From Roseicella sp. DB1501 (GTDB taxonomy: Bacteria; Pseudomonadota; Alphaproteobacteria; Acetobacterales; Acetobacteraceae), in assembly GCF_013112485.1 (NCBI RefSeq), contig NZ_JABFHG010000013.1:124001-188000 (forward strand): 64,000 bases of DNA. The letters are read 5' to 3'. This document shows positions 63,314 to 64,000 of the stretch, piece by piece. The position numbers were made by a program, and so were the translations under genes. The notes below the pieces were generated by a model that had not been told where the DNA came from, did not search any database, and worked only from the letters and a program-made list of their open reading frames with translations. Position 1 is the first letter of the stretch. Each line of letters opens with the position of its first letter.

Positions 63314-63436
63314 GTGAACGGATCATGGTCCAGAGCGTGATCGCCTGAGGTGGACTCACCGAAGGCGAGACTCACGCGATCAAACAACGACCTGGACCAT
63401 GGTCCGTGCACCGGAGTGAACGGACCATGGTCCAGG
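63314..63436 (+). repeat. Family A dispersed intergenic repeat, copy A3
   Basis: About 123 bp in the 212-bp spacer between cyclase and amidohydrolase genes. GAGCGTGATCGCCTGAGGTG, ACTCACGCGATCAAACAACG and a perfect 14-bp inverted repeat (GGACCATGGTCCGT, 63394-63407 and 63420-63433, 12-nt loop). The arms are themselves palindromic (GGACCATGGTCC). Confidence 0.8.
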
Positions 63437-63446
63437 GGCGTCGATA

Positions 63447-64000
63447 TCACGCCGGGTCGCAGAGATAGCGCCGCACCGGATAGGGTTGCCGCGCGAAGGC
63501 GGGGCAGAAGCTGCGCACCACCGGCTCGAGCAGGGCGAAGAGCGCGCGCTTCTCGGCGTTCAGCGCCTCCAGCCGCGCCCGCGCCGCCTCCGCCTCGCGC
63601 GCCAGCCGGGCGAGGTCGATGGTCAGCAGCCGGCGGTCGCGCACGATCATGCGCCCGCCCACCATCACGTGCCGCAGCGCATTCGCATCCTCGGTATGGA
63701 CGAGCTGGTTCACCGTGCCGTTCAGCGGCATCCAGTTCGGATGCGCGAGGTCGAGGAAGACGATGTCGGCCTTCATGCCGGGGGCGATGGCGCCGATGTC
63801 CTCGAAGCCGAGCAGCCGGGCCGAGCCCAGGGTGCCGGCCCGCCAGACCTCCTCCGCGCTCACCCAGGCGGCCGGATCCGGCCCCTGCACCGCGGCGAGC
63901 TGGAAGGCGGCGCGCATCGCCTCGTACATGTTGGAGGTGTCGGAGGAGGAGACGCCATCCGTGCCGATGCCGACCGCCACGCCGAGATCGAGCGCCCGGC
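63447..64000 (-). CDS. Amidohydrolase family protein (TRZ/ATZ, cytosine-deaminase-like), 5' end beyond window
   Basis: C-terminal 184 codons of a metal-dependent amidohydrolase. The partial product enters with the motif GVAVGIGTDGVSSSDTSNMYE, where the Asp of GIGTDG is the last metal ligand (core cited: GIGTDGVSSSD). AIAPGMKADIVFLDLAHPNW and GTVNQLVHTEDANALRHVMVGGRMIVRD (core DALRHVMVGG-like, here NALRHVMVGG) are typical of the SsnA/AtzA-type deaminase or chlorohydrolase branch. The frame is open to the window edge, so the N-terminal two-thirds are missing. Upstream gene of the cyclase and TTT receptor on the same strand. Confidence 0.88.
   Translation of the reverse strand, partial: RALDLGVAVGIGTDGVSSSDTSNMYEAMRAAFQLAAVQGPDPAAWVSAEEVWRAGTLGSARLLGFEDIGAIAPGMKADIVFLDLAHPNWMPLNGTVNQLVHTEDANALRHVMVGGRMIVRDRRLLTIDLARLAREAEAARARLEALNAEKRALFALLEPVVRSFCPAFARQPYPVRRYLCDPA

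Overview
The window is 64 kb of very GC-rich (about 70% or more by eye), densely coding chromosomal DNA. Several gene orders are typical of Alphaproteobacteria: secG-pyrG-...-eno-ftsB-like-pdhA-pdhB-pdhC-...-lpdA-lipA-coq10-like, slt|dapA-smpB, and folK-rpoZ-rsh-acpS with a single bifunctional Rsh. An E1-beta carrying its own lipoyl domain, orphan Bug-type (TTT) solute receptors, and a UvsE-type endonuclease fit an environmental Rhodospirillales/Acetobacteraceae (Roseomonas-like) organism. That assignment is inference from content and gene order, not from a marker comparison. I see no rRNA, tRNA, CRISPR array, transposase, prophage or plasmid replication gene.

Layout. (1) 1-9.6 kb: accessory oxidative metabolism (crotonase, GMC oxidoreductase, FAD-linked 2-hydroxyacid oxidase, CitE-like lyase, M20 peptidase, D-2-hydroxyacid dehydrogenase) and a small set of DGPF/VOC proteins divergent from an HxlR regulator. 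(2) 9.5-14.9 kb: a possible catabolic cluster of an LLM flavin monooxygenase divergent from two tandem paralogous amidohydrolases, then a small Rieske protein bracketed by two direct repeats, and an SDR. (3) 15-29.6 kb: the conserved core (uvsE, secG, pyrG, a lipoprotein, eno, ftsB-like, the complete pyruvate dehydrogenase complex with two small genes lodged inside, lipoyl synthase, a COQ10/RatA-like protein). (4) 29.7-35.9 kb: GST, threonine aldolase, YraN, serine hydrolase, PncC, PgpA and an alpha/beta hydrolase, separated by repeat-rich spacers. (5) 35.9-45 kb: lytic transglycosylase, dapA, smpB, a molybdopterin oxidoreductase-GPx-TauE-ModA group, LysE exporter, BCAT and MarR. (6) 45.2-54.4 kb: an OmpR/EnvZ-like pair, UdgB, NYN protein, folK-rpoZ-rsh-acpS, SDR and DsbA-like protein. 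(7) 54.4-64 kb: GST, 4-hydroxybenzoate hydroxylase, crotonase, YdjC-like deacetylase, 3-hydroxyisobutyrate-dehydrogenase-like enzyme, two TTT receptors, an esterase, a cyclase and an amidohydrolase cut by the window edge.

Working together: pyrG, eno, the Pdh complex, lpdA and lipA form the glycolysis-to-acetyl-CoA and lipoylation block. The rsh operon handles stringent response, RNA polymerase omega, and folate/ACP cofactor supply. The flanking accessory genes look like uptake and oxidation of organic acids and aromatics.

The most distinctive non-coding signal is a set of dispersed, hairpin-rich intergenic repeats (called families A to D here). They sit mostly after stop codons. One copy has grown into a 37-bp tandem array after pyrG, and two copies directly flank the Rieske gene. 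G-tract clusters with quadruplex potential also occur in front of several genes.
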